Of a stretch of DNA of 64,000 bases, positions 33,706 to 42,703 are shown piece by piece. How positions within the stretch are numbered: position 1 is the stretch's first letter; every line of letters begins with the position of its first letter. Both the position numbers and the translations under genes were made by a program. Origin of the DNA: Cellulomonas sp. WB94 (GTDB taxonomy: Bacteria; Actinomycetota; Actinomycetes; Actinomycetales; Cellulomonadaceae). The notes under the pieces were generated by a model that saw only the letters and a program-made list of their open reading frames with translations, was not told where the DNA came from and did not search any database. The DNA is taken from contig NZ_QEES01000005.1 of the NCBI RefSeq assembly GCF_003115775.1, positions 62,001-126,000 of the forward strand, given 5' to 3'.

Positions 33706-35378
33706 CCTCGAGATTTCACCCCGGTGGCGTGCCGTGGACGTGAAAAGTGCTCCTGACCTGGGATGATGTGGATTGTCGAGGTCCAGATCAGCCAGTTCGA
33801 GGAGCACCTTCCAGGTGAAGAAGGTTACCGGGTTCTATCCCCGTCCCCGCGTCGACACGAAGACCAGCACAGCAGTCGGTCAGGCTGGCGGGGTGCTGCT
33901 GACCGGCACGGTGCGCGCCTCGGGCCTGGACGCGGCGTTGAGCGAGGCGTTGTCGCGATGGCGGTCGCCGTTCGCGGTGCACGACCCGGCCAAGGTCCTG
34001 GTGGACCTGGCGCTGACGTTGGCTCTGGGCGGGGACACCTGCTCGGATCTGGCCGTCGTGCGGGCCGAGCCGGCTCTGTTCGGGCCGGTCGCCTCCGATC
34101 CGACCGCCTCGCGCGTGATCGCGGCGTTGGCCAAGGACGTGACGCGGGTGCTGCCCGCGATCGCCCGGGCCCGCGCGGCCGCCCGGGCCCGGGTCTGGAA
34201 GCTCGCCGGGGTGAACGCACCCGACCACGACGCCAGCGCATCGAGCCCGCTGGTGATCGACGTGGACGCGACGTTGGTGACCGCGCACTCGGACAAGGAG
34301 CAAGCTCGCGCGACGTTCAAGCGGGGGTATGGGTTTCACCCGTTGTGCGCGTTCGTCGACCACGGTCCGGCCGGCACCGGTGAACCCCTGACGATCAAGC
34401 TGCGTCCCGGCAACGCCGGGTCGAACACCGCCGCCGATCACATCGAGGTGCTGCGCGCCGCCCTCGCCCAGCTGCCAGGGCACCGGCCCGGGACCCGTCC
34501 CGGGCGCAAGGTCCTGGTCCGGATCGACGGAGCCGGATCGACCCACAAGGTCATCGAGTGGATCACCGGGCAGCGACTGTCGTACTCGGTCGGCTTCACC
34601 CTGCCGGACAACACCCCCGACCTGCTGAAGCTGATCCCGGCCAAGGTGTGGGCCCCGGCGTTGGACGCCCACGACGCCGTGCGCGACGGGGCGTGGGTCG
34701 CCGAGATCACGCACCTGATGGACCTGACCGGCTGGCCGCCCGGGATGCGGGTCATCGTGCGCAAGGAACGACCCCACCCCGGCGCACAGCTGCGGTTCGA
34801 GGACGTCGACGGCATGCGGATCACCGCCTTCGCGACCAACACAACCCGCGGCCAGCTCGCCGATCTGGAGCTACGCCACCGCCGCCGGGCACGCTGCGAG
34901 GACCGCATCCGCCTGGCCAAGGACACCGGCCTGGGGAACCTGCCCCTGGCCTCCTTCGCCGCCAACCGGATCTGGTGCGCAGTGGTGGCCATGGCCGCCG
35001 AGATCACCGCCTGGATGCAACTGCTCGCCCTGCACGACCACGACGCCCGCCGCTGGGAACCCAAGAAGCTCCGCTACCGGCTCTTCACCATCCCCGCCAC
35101 CGTGGCCCGCACCGGCCGGCGCGTCGTGCTGCACCTATCCACCCGATCGCCCTTCACCCCACTCGCCCTGAACGGCCTCGCCAGGCTCGGCGCCCTCGCG
35201 CCCGGCTGACCCCGGCGCCCCCGTCCCGACGACCCCGAGCACGACACCCGGCCAGTGGAACCGGCGCCCACCCGCACGACAGCGGGCCCTGCGTCACATC
35301 CTCAGACCAAAATCGCCCTCGAACGCGAACACCGAGCCGCGCACAACCCGCACGACCGGGCCCGATGAAAGATCGAGG
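33706..35378 (+). mobile_element. IS1380-type insertion sequence
   Basis: 1673 bp bounded by imperfect inverted ends (CCTCGAGATTTCA at left; CCTCGATCTTTCA as complement at right) and a 4-bp target duplication TTAG (33702-33705 and 35379-35382). It lies between the HAD gene and the Lsr-like operon and interrupts no recognisable gene. Confidence 0.82.
33815..35209 (+). CDS. IS1380-family transposase
   Basis: 464 residues from GTG 33815 (GAGGAG ten bases upstream), beginning KKVTGFYPRPRVDTK as usual in the family. DDE residues are in SPLVIDVDATLVTAHSDKE, GRKVLVRIDGAGST and the late RARCEDRIRLAKDTGLGNLP (Glu). Full length; no frameshift seen. Confidence 0.85.
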   Translation: MKKVTGFYPRPRVDTKTSTAVGQAGGVLLTGTVRASGLDAALSEALSRWRSPFAVHDPAKVLVDLALTLALGGDTCSDLAVVRAEPALFGPVASDPTASRVIAALAKDVTRVLPAIARARAAARARVWKLAGVNAPDHDASASSPLVIDVDATLVTAHSDKEQARATFKRGYGFHPLCAFVDHGPAGTGEPLTIKLRPGNAGSNTAADHIEVLRAALAQLPGHRPGTRPGRKVLVRIDGAGSTHKVIEWITGQRLSYSVGFTLPDNTPDLLKLIPAKVWAPALDAHDAVRDGAWVAEITHLMDLTGWPPGMRVIVRKERPHPGAQLRFEDVDGMRITAFATNTTRGQLADLELRHRRRARCEDRIRLAKDTGLGNLPLASFAANRIWCAVVAMAAEITAWMQLLALHDHDARRWEPKKLRYRLFTIPATVARTGRRVVLHLSTRSPFTPLALNGLARLGALAPG

Positions 35379-35929
35379 TTAGGGGTCCGCGAGATGGGTA
35401 TAACACCGGGCGGCTGCAACGATTCGTTCGATCCCGATCGCTGAAGACCTCCTGGAATCGCTGACGCCGTCTGGCTCGGCTCTCGCCGCAGCGCTGTGGT
35501 CTGGCGACGGTGTGCAGCCTTCCCACCGGGCCAGAGGGCTCAGTCGCCGTGCGGCCGATAGCTGTCGCGGGCACCGTCGCAACCAACGGACGGCAAGGCA
35601 TTCGCGTGATTCCAGGAATCTTGCGACTCACGGAGCGCCTGTTTCGCCATTCGCGAGCCTCGTCCAGCTTCGACACGAGCCTCGGTCGCTGGCGTCTCGA
35701 CGATTCCCCACGGGGAACGCATCCCACAATAGGCGTGGCCACGGAACGATTCGGACAGCCCTGGCCGAAGCGACGGCCTTCTGATTCTCCGGCTCCCTGC
35801 CAACGGCCGGAGGTCAGGGGGCTGTCCGGCCGTCGATGCCGAGGCCGCACTAGACGGGTCGAGGTCGATCCGTTGTCCTGGCGAGTCATCCCTAGCGACT
35901 ATGCAGGTCAGCGCGCTGGCGGAGACGGG

Positions 35930-35943
35930 TGAGCAAATGCTCA
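35930..35943. promoter_or_regulatory. Candidate operator of the Lsr-like operon
   Basis: Perfect palindrome TGAGCA-AA-TGCTCA, 16 bases before the -35 of the operon promoter. A dyad of this kind would suit the SorC-family regulator encoded at 40891; assignment by position only. Confidence 0.4.
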
Positions 35944-35959
35944 GCCTGTGAGCGGATCC

Positions 35960-35988
35960 TTGCCCACACGACACAGCAGGGGTAGGTT
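35960..35988 (+). promoter_or_regulatory. Promoter of the Lsr-like operon
   Basis: TTGCCC (35960-35965) and TAGGTT (35983-35988) with a 17-base spacer, about 70 bases before the first start codon. Confidence 0.45.
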
Positions 35989-36059
35989 CGGCACGTCGGT
36001 CGAGGACGACCGGCCCGCACAACGATGTTCGGGGAATATTCGAGAGGCTGGCCGACACA

Positions 36060-37604
36060 ATGTCGAATGAGCCACATGTGGCAGGCGTGACGTCGGAGTC
36101 GACGCCCCGACTGCGGATCTCAGGAATCAGCAAGCACTTTGAAGCGGTGCGTGCACTGAACGACGTGTCGTTCGATTTCGCGGCTGGCGAGATTCACGCC
36201 CTCGTTGGCGAGAACGGGGCGGGCAAGTCCACGCTCGTGGGTGTCATCACAGGCCTCCTCACACCCGACGCTGGAGCGGTCGAGCTCGACGGGAAGTCGG
36301 TGCGCTTCCGCAACCCGCTGGAGGCTCGGGCGTCGGGTGTGACTGCCGTGTTCCAGGACCCCAATCTCTTCCCGCACCTGTCGGTGGCGGAAAACATCTT
36401 CACCGGGAACTATCCGCGTTCGGGTGCCCTCGTCGACCGCAAGGCCATGACGCGCGACGCTCAGGCAAAGCTGTCCGACCTTGGATTCGATCTCGACGTG
36501 GACCAGCTGGTAGCAGGGCTGACCGTCGCGGAGACCCAGTTCGTCGAGATCGCTCGGGCCGTTGACACGGGACTCAAGGTCCTGATCCTTGACGAGCCAA
36601 CCAGCGCGCTGACGCCCAGCGAGGCCGAGAAGCTCTACGCCGTCGCCCGCAGGCTCAAAGCCCTCGGCACTACGGTCGTGTGGATCTCACACCGCATGGA
36701 AGAGGTTCGCTTTCTCGCGGACACGATCACTGTCCTACGCGACGGCGGTCACGTGCAGACGTCGCCTGCCTCCGAGCTCGACGACAGCACGATGATCCGC
36801 CTCATGGTCGGCCGTTCCGTGGTGCTCGACCGGGTGGCCCGAACGGAGCCCGTCGGCCCGCCGCGGCTTGCCGTCGAGCACCTGAGCCTCGCAGGCGTCT
36901 TCGACGACATCAGCTTCCAAGTGGCCGAAGGTGAGATTGTCGGTGTCGCCGGGCTCGTCGGGGCGGGACGTTCCGAGATCGCGCAGGGCATCTTCGGACT
37001 CAGCCCGCGGATGACAGGGATCGTGCGGATCGGTGACAAGCAGGTCAAGCCCCGCAGCCCTGCGGAGATGGCCGAGCACGGCGTGGTCTACCTGCCGGAA
37101 GACCGGGACGCCGAGGGGATCATCTCGAGCCTGAGCATCGCAGCAAACATCGCCTTGCCAAGCACCCACCGGCTCAGCCGGTTCGGCTTCATGCAGTCCC
37201 GCCAGGAGCGCGAGCTCGCGTCACAACAGAGCGCCGCGCTCAGCATCAAGGGCCGCGTGCAGGACCCCGTCAGCTCGCTGTCCGGCGGCAATCGGCAGAA
37301 AGTCGCCCTTGCGCGTTGGCTCGCGACCGACCCGCGCGTTCTCTTGCTCGATGAGCCGACTCATGGCATTGACGTCGGGACCAAGGCTCAGGTCCACGAC
37401 ATCATGCGCGCCCTTGCCCGTGAACGCCGCATGGCGATCTTGATGATCTCGTCCGACCTGCCCGAGATTCTGGCGGTCAGCGACCGCGTGCTGGTGATCG
37501 CGCGCGGCCGGCTCGCAGCCGACATCCCCATCGCGGAGGCGACCCAGGAACGCATCCTCGCGGCCGCCACCGGCGCGTCAAACAGGAAGGACGCCGTCGC
37601 ATGA
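36060..37604 (+). CDS. Sugar/AI-2-type ABC transporter ATPase (RbsA/LsrA-like, two cassettes)
   Basis: 514 residues with two ATP-binding cassettes. The first has Walker A GENGAGKSTLV, a degenerate signature (GLTVAETQFVEIARA) and Walker B LILDEPTSAL. The second has GLVGAGRSEIAQ in place of Walker A, signature LSGGNRQKVALARWL and LLLDEPTHGIDVG. This asymmetry is normal for the carbohydrate-uptake type 2 family. First gene of a seven-gene operon. The stop overlaps the next ATG. Confidence 0.88.
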   Translation: MSNEPHVAGVTSESTPRLRISGISKHFEAVRALNDVSFDFAAGEIHALVGENGAGKSTLVGVITGLLTPDAGAVELDGKSVRFRNPLEARASGVTAVFQDPNLFPHLSVAENIFTGNYPRSGALVDRKAMTRDAQAKLSDLGFDLDVDQLVAGLTVAETQFVEIARAVDTGLKVLILDEPTSALTPSEAEKLYAVARRLKALGTTVVWISHRMEEVRFLADTITVLRDGGHVQTSPASELDDSTMIRLMVGRSVVLDRVARTEPVGPPRLAVEHLSLAGVFDDISFQVAEGEIVGVAGLVGAGRSEIAQGIFGLSPRMTGIVRIGDKQVKPRSPAEMAEHGVVYLPEDRDAEGIISSLSIAANIALPSTHRLSRFGFMQSRQERELASQQSAALSIKGRVQDPVSSLSGGNRQKVALARWLATDPRVLLLDEPTHGIDVGTKAQVHDIMRALARERRMAILMISSDLPEILAVSDRVLVIARGRLAADIPIAEATQERILAAATGASNRKDAVA

Positions 37605-38644
37605 CCGCCGATGTCGAGACTGTGTTAGGAAGCTTGAAGGAGCGACTGAACTTGTCCGGGGGCGCCGCCGCACTTCGCATCCGATTCGTGGGCGTGCTCG
37701 CGTTCCAAGTTCTCCTCATGGTCCTGTTCACAGCACTCGTTCCCCGCTTCATCGGCTGGGGGAACCTGCAAAGCATCCTTTTCACCGCAGCGATCCTCGC
37801 GATGGCCGCGGTGGGCCAGTCGCTGGTCGTCTTGACGGGCAACTTGGACCTGTCCGTCGGATCCATCATGGGACTGACCGCGTACGTCGTGTACGACCTG
37901 GCCAACAAGGCGCCCGTGCTCAAGCCGCTGGTTGTCGTCGTTGCGGTCGTCTTCGGGGTCGCCCTCGGCGCGATCAACGGGTACCTGGTGGCAGTCCTCG
38001 AGATCCCATCGATCGTCGCGACGCTAGGGACACTGTCGGTCTACCGCGGCTTCGTGTCCTTCTACGCTCACGCCACAGAGGTCACGAGCGGCCAGTTGCC
38101 CCAGTGGACGCGACACCTGGCAAGCGCCAACTGGCTCGGAACCTCCTCGTACGTATGGATCGCAGTCGCGCTCGTCGTCCTCGTCGGCTACGCCCTCCGA
38201 ACGCTGCCCTGGGGTCGCGAGATCTACGCATACGGCTCGAACCCCCGTGCCGCCTATTTCTACGGCCTCAGCTCCTCCCGCATCGTCATCAGCGCCTACA
38301 TCGGAGCAGGGGTAATCGCTGCATTCGTCGGGCTCCTCCTCGGGGCCCAGGTAGGCAACATCAACTCACTGCTCGCCTACGGCATCGAGATGCAGGTCCT
38401 CGCCGCGGTCGTCATCGGAGGCGTCAGCATCTGGGGCGGTTCCGGCAGCGTGTATGGCGCCGCGGTTGGCGCGATCGTCCTTGCGACTATCAACAACGGG
38501 CTCGTTCTCCTGGGCGTCCAGGAGTTCTACCGACTGCTGTTTCAGGGCGTTGCGATCATCGCAGCGGTCGCAGTCGATGCCGTTGTCCAGAGACGAATCC
38601 AGAGTGCGACCAACAGACGCAAGATCATGGAGGTGGCAGCATGA
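37601..38644 (+). CDS. Sugar/AI-2-type ABC permease 1 (LsrC-like)
   Basis: 347 residues, eight to ten hydrophobic spans. Family landmarks of the ribose/Lsr permeases: GQSLVVLTGNLDLSVGSIMGL, INGYLVAVLEIPSIVATLGTLSVYRG and GGVSIWGGSGSVYGAAVGAIV. It starts four bases inside the ATPase gene and its stop overlaps permease 2. Two distinct permease genes, rather than one forming a homodimer, match the lsr and rhamnose systems. Confidence 0.87.
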   Translation: MTADVETVLGSLKERLNLSGGAAALRIRFVGVLAFQVLLMVLFTALVPRFIGWGNLQSILFTAAILAMAAVGQSLVVLTGNLDLSVGSIMGLTAYVVYDLANKAPVLKPLVVVVAVVFGVALGAINGYLVAVLEIPSIVATLGTLSVYRGFVSFYAHATEVTSGQLPQWTRHLASANWLGTSSYVWIAVALVVLVGYALRTLPWGREIYAYGSNPRAAYFYGLSSSRIVISAYIGAGVIAAFVGLLLGAQVGNINSLLAYGIEMQVLAAVVIGGVSIWGGSGSVYGAAVGAIVLATINNGLVLLGVQEFYRLLFQGVAIIAAVAVDAVVQRRIQSATNRRKIMEVAA

Positions 38645-39621
38645 CCAAGTTTCTTCGCAACTACACCTCCGAACTCATCCTCGTGGCGCTCATCGTTCTC
38701 GCCGCCATTTGGTCGAGTACCCTGTCGCCGTATTTCCTCGACACCATCAATCTCCTCAATTCGGCGCAATTCTTTGTGATCTTCGCCTTGATGGCCTTCG
38801 GGTTGTTCCCCATCATCGTCCAAGGGGAGATAGACATCTCACTGGCATCGACCTTGGCCGTCGGGAGCGTCACCTTCGGCCTGTTGTCGGTCCACGGACT
38901 TCCGCTCCTCGTCGCGTTGCCCATCGTCTTGGCGGTCACCGCCGCCCTCGGGGCAATCAACGGGGTGCTGGTCGCCTACGCCGGTCTACCCTCTCTCGCA
39001 GTGACGCTCGGAACGCTCGGCGCGTACCGCGGGCTCGCTTATCTGCTCGCCGGAGATGCCGGCGTCACCGGCATCTCACCGGACTACCTCCTGCTCGGGA
39101 GCTCCTGGATCGGCATCGTGCCGTCGTCCGTAGTGCTGGCGCTGGTCATTGCGGTAGTGCTCGCGGTCGTCATGGGAACCACATCCTTCGGTCGGTACAG
39201 CTACGCGCTCGGGAGCAGCCCGGCCGCATCTCGGATGGCAGCTGTGCCGGTCAACCGCACCCGCGTGGTGGCCTACGCGCTCGCCGGCGGACTGTCGGGC
39301 CTCGCTGGCTTGGTGTGGGTGAGCCAGTACCAGTCAGCACGCGGAGACAACGCGGACGGCTCAATCCTGTTCGTCCTGACCGCGGTGGTACTCGGCGGAG
39401 TGTCGCTCAAAGGTGGACGCGGGAGGGCGATCGGAGTGCTCCTGTCGGTGTTGCTCCTCGGCACCATCCAGACCGGAATGAAGCTCGCCAATGTTCCGGG
39501 GACCAGCCAGACACTGGTCATCGGTGCGCTCCTGATCGGGAGCATCGGTCTACCGCGCGCGGTCCAGCTGATCCGCCAGCGGTTCGGGTCAGCACACCTG
39601 GCCGCAACCGTTCGCAGCTAG
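38641..39621 (+). CDS. Sugar/AI-2-type ABC permease 2 (LsrD-like)
   Basis: 326 residues from the ATG overlapping permease 1. Landmarks FPIIVQGEIDISLASTLAVGS, INGVLVAYAGLPSLAVTLGTL and LGGVSLKGGRGRAIGVLLSVL show the same fold with a separate sequence, so the two permeases probably form a heterodimer. Confidence 0.86.
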   Translation: MTKFLRNYTSELILVALIVLAAIWSSTLSPYFLDTINLLNSAQFFVIFALMAFGLFPIIVQGEIDISLASTLAVGSVTFGLLSVHGLPLLVALPIVLAVTAALGAINGVLVAYAGLPSLAVTLGTLGAYRGLAYLLAGDAGVTGISPDYLLLGSSWIGIVPSSVVLALVIAVVLAVVMGTTSFGRYSYALGSSPAASRMAAVPVNRTRVVAYALAGGLSGLAGLVWVSQYQSARGDNADGSILFVLTAVVLGGVSLKGGRGRAIGVLLSVLLLGTIQTGMKLANVPGTSQTLVIGALLIGSIGLPRAVQLIRQRFGSAHLAATVRS

Positions 39622-39726
39622 AGCGCCAGAGACGCACGCCTGGGCGAACCCGCATCTGGGTGAGGCACCGGGCGCGAAACGACGAAGCTGCATCCGCAGC
39701 TCGACGACACAAGAGAGGTGAACCTG

Positions 39727-40794
39727 ATGAGTCGAATTCAGCGATCCCGGCGAATCGCCGGCGTCACGGCGGCGTTCGCAACCGCCATCGTCCTCCTGAC
39801 CGCCTGCTCGACGCAGGCGCCCGGAACGACGACCGGCAACGCGACGGCCGCGGCCGGTGGGTCGTCGGCGGGCACGACCAAGATCTTCATGGCTCCGAAA
39901 TTCACAGGCCTCGCCTACTTCGAAGTTGCCCGCAAGGGCGGCGAGCAGGCGGCGAAGGACCTGGGCATCAACTTCCAGTACATCGGGTCGGACAAGGCAG
40001 AAGCGAGTGAACAGATCGCTACACTCACCAACGCGATTCCTCAGCACCCGAACGCGCTAGTCGTCAGCGCCATCGATGGCGATGCCGTCGCACCGGCACT
40101 CAAGCAGGCGCGCGCTGCTGGTATCAAGGTCGTGACGTACGACGCAGATGCCGCCGTTGCCGCGCGGGACATCTTCGTCAACCAGCTCACGTACGAGCTG
40201 GCCGCAAAGACGATGCTCGATGCCGCGCTGCTCAACTCTCCAAGCGGAGGCCTGGTGGCGTTCATCTCGGCTTCTCCCTCTGCCCCTAACCACGCGGCTC
40301 ACGTCAAGTTCATGAAGCAGTTCATGGACACGGACCCGAAGTACAAGTCGCTGACCTACGTGGACACGGTCCAGTTCGCTGGCGACGACGCGACCAAGAG
40401 CCAGGAGATCGCCCGGAACTTGATGCAGGCTCACCCCGACCTCAAGGTGATCATCTCGTCCTCGGCAGTCTCAGCCCCCGCCGCGGAGCAGGCCATCATT
40501 GACGCAGGCAAGGGTGGTCAGGTCTTCGCGACCGGCGTTGCGCTGCCTAGCTCGGTCCGCGACTTCATCAAGGGCGGCAATTCGAAGGCGTTCATGATGT
40601 GGGACCCTGCCGAGCTCGGTTACATCGCGACCGTCGCGGCGAATGAACTTGTCACCGGCAAGATCACCGGCAAGGAGGGCGACATCGTCGACGCAGGCAC
40701 AGCCGGGAAGTATACGGTGGGCAAGGACGGCGAGGTCGACTACAACAAGCCCCTCATCTTCACGGCAGACAACATCGACAAGTACCAGTTCTGA
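39727..40794 (+). CDS. Substrate-binding lipoprotein (LsrB/RhaS-like)
   Basis: 355 residues from ATG 39727, eight bases after AGAGG. Signal peptide with lipobox AIVLLTACST, a Thr/Gly-rich tether, then a periplasmic-binding fold (FTGLAYFEVARKGGEQAAKDL, ALVVSAIDGDAVAPALKQA, IKVVTYDADA). The opening resembles LsrB and rhamnose-binding RhaS more than ribose-binding RbsB. Ligand not provable from sequence. Followed by a 60-base structured spacer before the regulator gene. Confidence 0.82.
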   Translation: MSRIQRSRRIAGVTAAFATAIVLLTACSTQAPGTTTGNATAAAGGSSAGTTKIFMAPKFTGLAYFEVARKGGEQAAKDLGINFQYIGSDKAEASEQIATLTNAIPQHPNALVVSAIDGDAVAPALKQARAAGIKVVTYDADAAVAARDIFVNQLTYELAAKTMLDAALLNSPSGGLVAFISASPSAPNHAAHVKFMKQFMDTDPKYKSLTYVDTVQFAGDDATKSQEIARNLMQAHPDLKVIISSSAVSAPAAEQAIIDAGKGGQVFATGVALPSSVRDFIKGGNSKAFMMWDPAELGYIATVAANELVTGKITGKEGDIVDAGTAGKYTVGKDGEVDYNKPLIFTADNIDKYQF

Positions 40795-40802
40795 GGCTTC
40801 TC

Positions 40803-40853
40803 CTCCTGGTCGATCTCCCAGCGTGCGAAGCGCGCCTGGAGGTCGGCCGGGAG
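40803..40853 (+). terminator. Imperfect hairpin between binding protein and regulator genes
   Basis: CTCCTGG...CCGGGAG and GCGTGC/GCGCGC arms form a long imperfect stem with a GAAG loop. No T-run follows, so attenuation or mRNA processing is more likely than full termination. It may lower expression of the downstream regulator, aldolase and kinase relative to the transporter. Confidence 0.35.
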
Positions 40854-40890
40854 GACCATGCAGGCGACGAGACCCGGTTTGGAGGAATTG

Positions 40891-41859
40891 ATGGTGAGCA
40901 ACGCCCCGCTCAGCATGTCGGGGGCCGAACAGGACCGGCAGGCGATCCTGGTGCGCGCGGCGTGGCTCTATTACAAGGACCATCTCACCCAGGCCGAAAT
41001 CGCTGAGCGGCTGTTTGTTTCCCGCGCGACCGTCGGACGTTTGCTCGACGCTGCGCGCGACCAGGGCATCGTTCGTTTCGAGATCAGCGCAGACCACCTC
41101 GCGGCCTTCGAGCTGAGTGTCCAGATCCGTGATCGCTATGGGCTGACCGACGCAATCGTGGTTCCGCGCGGCGCTAGCACCGAGACCTCTCGACGAACCA
41201 ACGAACGAGTCGCCGCAGCGGCGGCTGAGTACATCAAACGATTCCTCAAGCCAGGTGCCGTGATCGGTGTCGGCTGGGGCGACACGGTCACCCGGGTCTT
41301 GCTCGGGCTCTCCCGCGACTCACTCGAGGGAGTCACGATCGCGACGGTCGCTGGCGGAATCAACGTCTACACACGCCAGGTCAGCGCCTTGAGCACCAAC
41401 GGCGTCAACGAGCACCTGCGACTCATCCCCGCGCCACTGATCGCGTCCTCGGCGAGCATCGCAATCGCCCTGCGTCAGGATGCCTCCGTCACGAGCGTTC
41501 TCGAACTCGCTGAGGGCGCCGTCGCGACACTCACCGGGATTGGGTCCAGCAAGGCCGCAGCCAGCTCGGTCCGCTCCGGTCTGTTCAACCAAGACCAGGT
41601 TGACGAGTTCCGTGCTTTGGGCGCGGTCGGCGACATGCTCGGGGAGTGGTTCGATTCCGCCGGGACCGCGCTCGTCGGCGCGGCGTCGGATCGAAAGATT
41701 GGCATGAGCATCAACCAGTTGCGGGAGATGCCCAACGTCATTGGCGTCGCTGGCGGCCTGGACAAGCTCGCGGCCATCGCCGGCGCTCTCAGGGGCGGCT
41801 ATCTGGACGTGCTTGTCACGGACGAGGCCGTCGCCGAGTTGCTTCTCGGCGGCGGCTGA
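40891..41859 (+). CDS. SorC-family transcriptional regulator (LsrR-like)
   Basis: 322 residues from ATG 40891 (SD GGAGGA; GTG 40894 also possible). N-terminal HTH (LTQAEIAERLFVSRATVGRLLDAA) and a sugar-phosphate-binding C-terminal domain (AVIGVGWGDTVTRVL, IGSSKAAASSVRSGL, VGDMLGEWFDSAG) define SorC/DeoR-type regulators. LsrR-type members release DNA on binding a phosphorylated substrate. Located inside the operon it probably controls. Confidence 0.87.
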   Translation: MVSNAPLSMSGAEQDRQAILVRAAWLYYKDHLTQAEIAERLFVSRATVGRLLDAARDQGIVRFEISADHLAAFELSVQIRDRYGLTDAIVVPRGASTETSRRTNERVAAAAAEYIKRFLKPGAVIGVGWGDTVTRVLLGLSRDSLEGVTIATVAGGINVYTRQVSALSTNGVNEHLRLIPAPLIASSASIAIALRQDASVTSVLELAEGAVATLTGIGSSKAAASSVRSGLFNQDQVDEFRALGAVGDMLGEWFDSAGTALVGAASDRKIGMSINQLREMPNVIGVAGGLDKLAAIAGALRGGYLDVLVTDEAVAELLLGGG

Positions 41860-41911
41860 ACACCCCTGACCCTGCCGTCAGCCCACACGAAGAAACCTTC
41901 TGGAGGATCAC

Positions 41912-42703
41912 ATGTCCGGTGCCGCGGTTCGTCTCGGCCGGTTACTCAACAAGGAGTCACGACGCTCGTTCATGGTTGCCTTCGACCGGACGCTCGCGAT
42001 GGGTCCCGAGCCATACGCCGAGGACAGCGGAGCAACGATCACCGCCATCGCGGCCAACGGCGCCGACGCCATCCTGCTCAGCCCCGGGCTGGTCAAGCAG
42101 CACGGCCACCTGCTCGCGTACCGAAATGCGCCTGCCATCGTCTGCCGCATCGACTTCCCCTTCCTTGGACCCGCGGACCGCGGAACCGGGGAGGCGTTCC
42201 GCCTCATCGCGTCCGTCGAAGAGGCGGCTGCATTGGGAGCCGACGCCGTCGTGATGTTCCACACTCTCGGGTACCGGGAGAAGGGCCCGTGGGCTGACAA
42301 CCTCGCGTCGATCGGCAAGGTTGCCCAGGAGGCGCGTCGCGTCGGCCTTCCGCTTATCGTGGAGGCGGTGCCGTGGGGCGCTGAGGCAGAAGACCCGCGC
42401 GAACCTCGCCTGGTCGCGGAGGCCGCCAGGATCGCCGCTGAACTTGGTGCGGACGCGGTCAAGACCGAGTACGTGGGGTCAATCGATGACATGCGCATGG
42501 TCGTCGACAGCTGCCCCGTACCCGTCTTCGTTCTCGGCGGACCACGTGTGGGCGTGCCTGAATTGCTCAGATACACGGCCGACTCGCTCGAGGCAGGCGC
42601 GTCGGGGGTGATCTACGGCCGCAACGTTTGGCAGCGCGAGGACTGTGCTGCGGTCTCGGCCGCGCTCGCCGGCGTCGTTCATGGTCCCAGGGGCGACGCG
42701 TAG
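41912..42703 (+). CDS. LsrF/DhnA-type class I aldolase
   Basis: 263 residues, preceded by GGAGG. DeoC/LacD/FbaB-type barrel: MVAFDRTLAMGPEP, DAILLSPGLVKQHG, PLIVEAVPWGAEAED, and the Schiff-base Lys in ADAVKTEYVGSID, ending in a phosphate-binding GASGVIYGRNVWQ. LsrF acts on phospho-DPD from AI-2; related enzymes cleave sugar phosphates. Placement between a SorC regulator and a FGGY kinase is lsr-like. The stop overlaps the kinase GTG by one base. Confidence 0.83.
   Translation: MSGAAVRLGRLLNKESRRSFMVAFDRTLAMGPEPYAEDSGATITAIAANGADAILLSPGLVKQHGHLLAYRNAPAIVCRIDFPFLGPADRGTGEAFRLIASVEEAAALGADAVVMFHTLGYREKGPWADNLASIGKVAQEARRVGLPLIVEAVPWGAEAEDPREPRLVAEAARIAAELGADAVKTEYVGSIDDMRMVVDSCPVPVFVLGGPRVGVPELLRYTADSLEAGASGVIYGRNVWQREDCAAVSAALAGVVHGPRGDA

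Larger units (their letters stand above)
35383..36059. other. 677-bp regulatory region before the Lsr-like operon
   Basis: No gene is convincing here. The right part carries a candidate operator (35930-35943) and promoter (35960-35988). The left part (35400-35900) shows no recognisable feature. Confidence 0.5.

Noticed and set aside
35500-35932. Small open frames between IS1380 and the Lsr-like operon
   Set aside because: Overlapping frames in several phases, Arg/Ser-rich, no SD and no family character.
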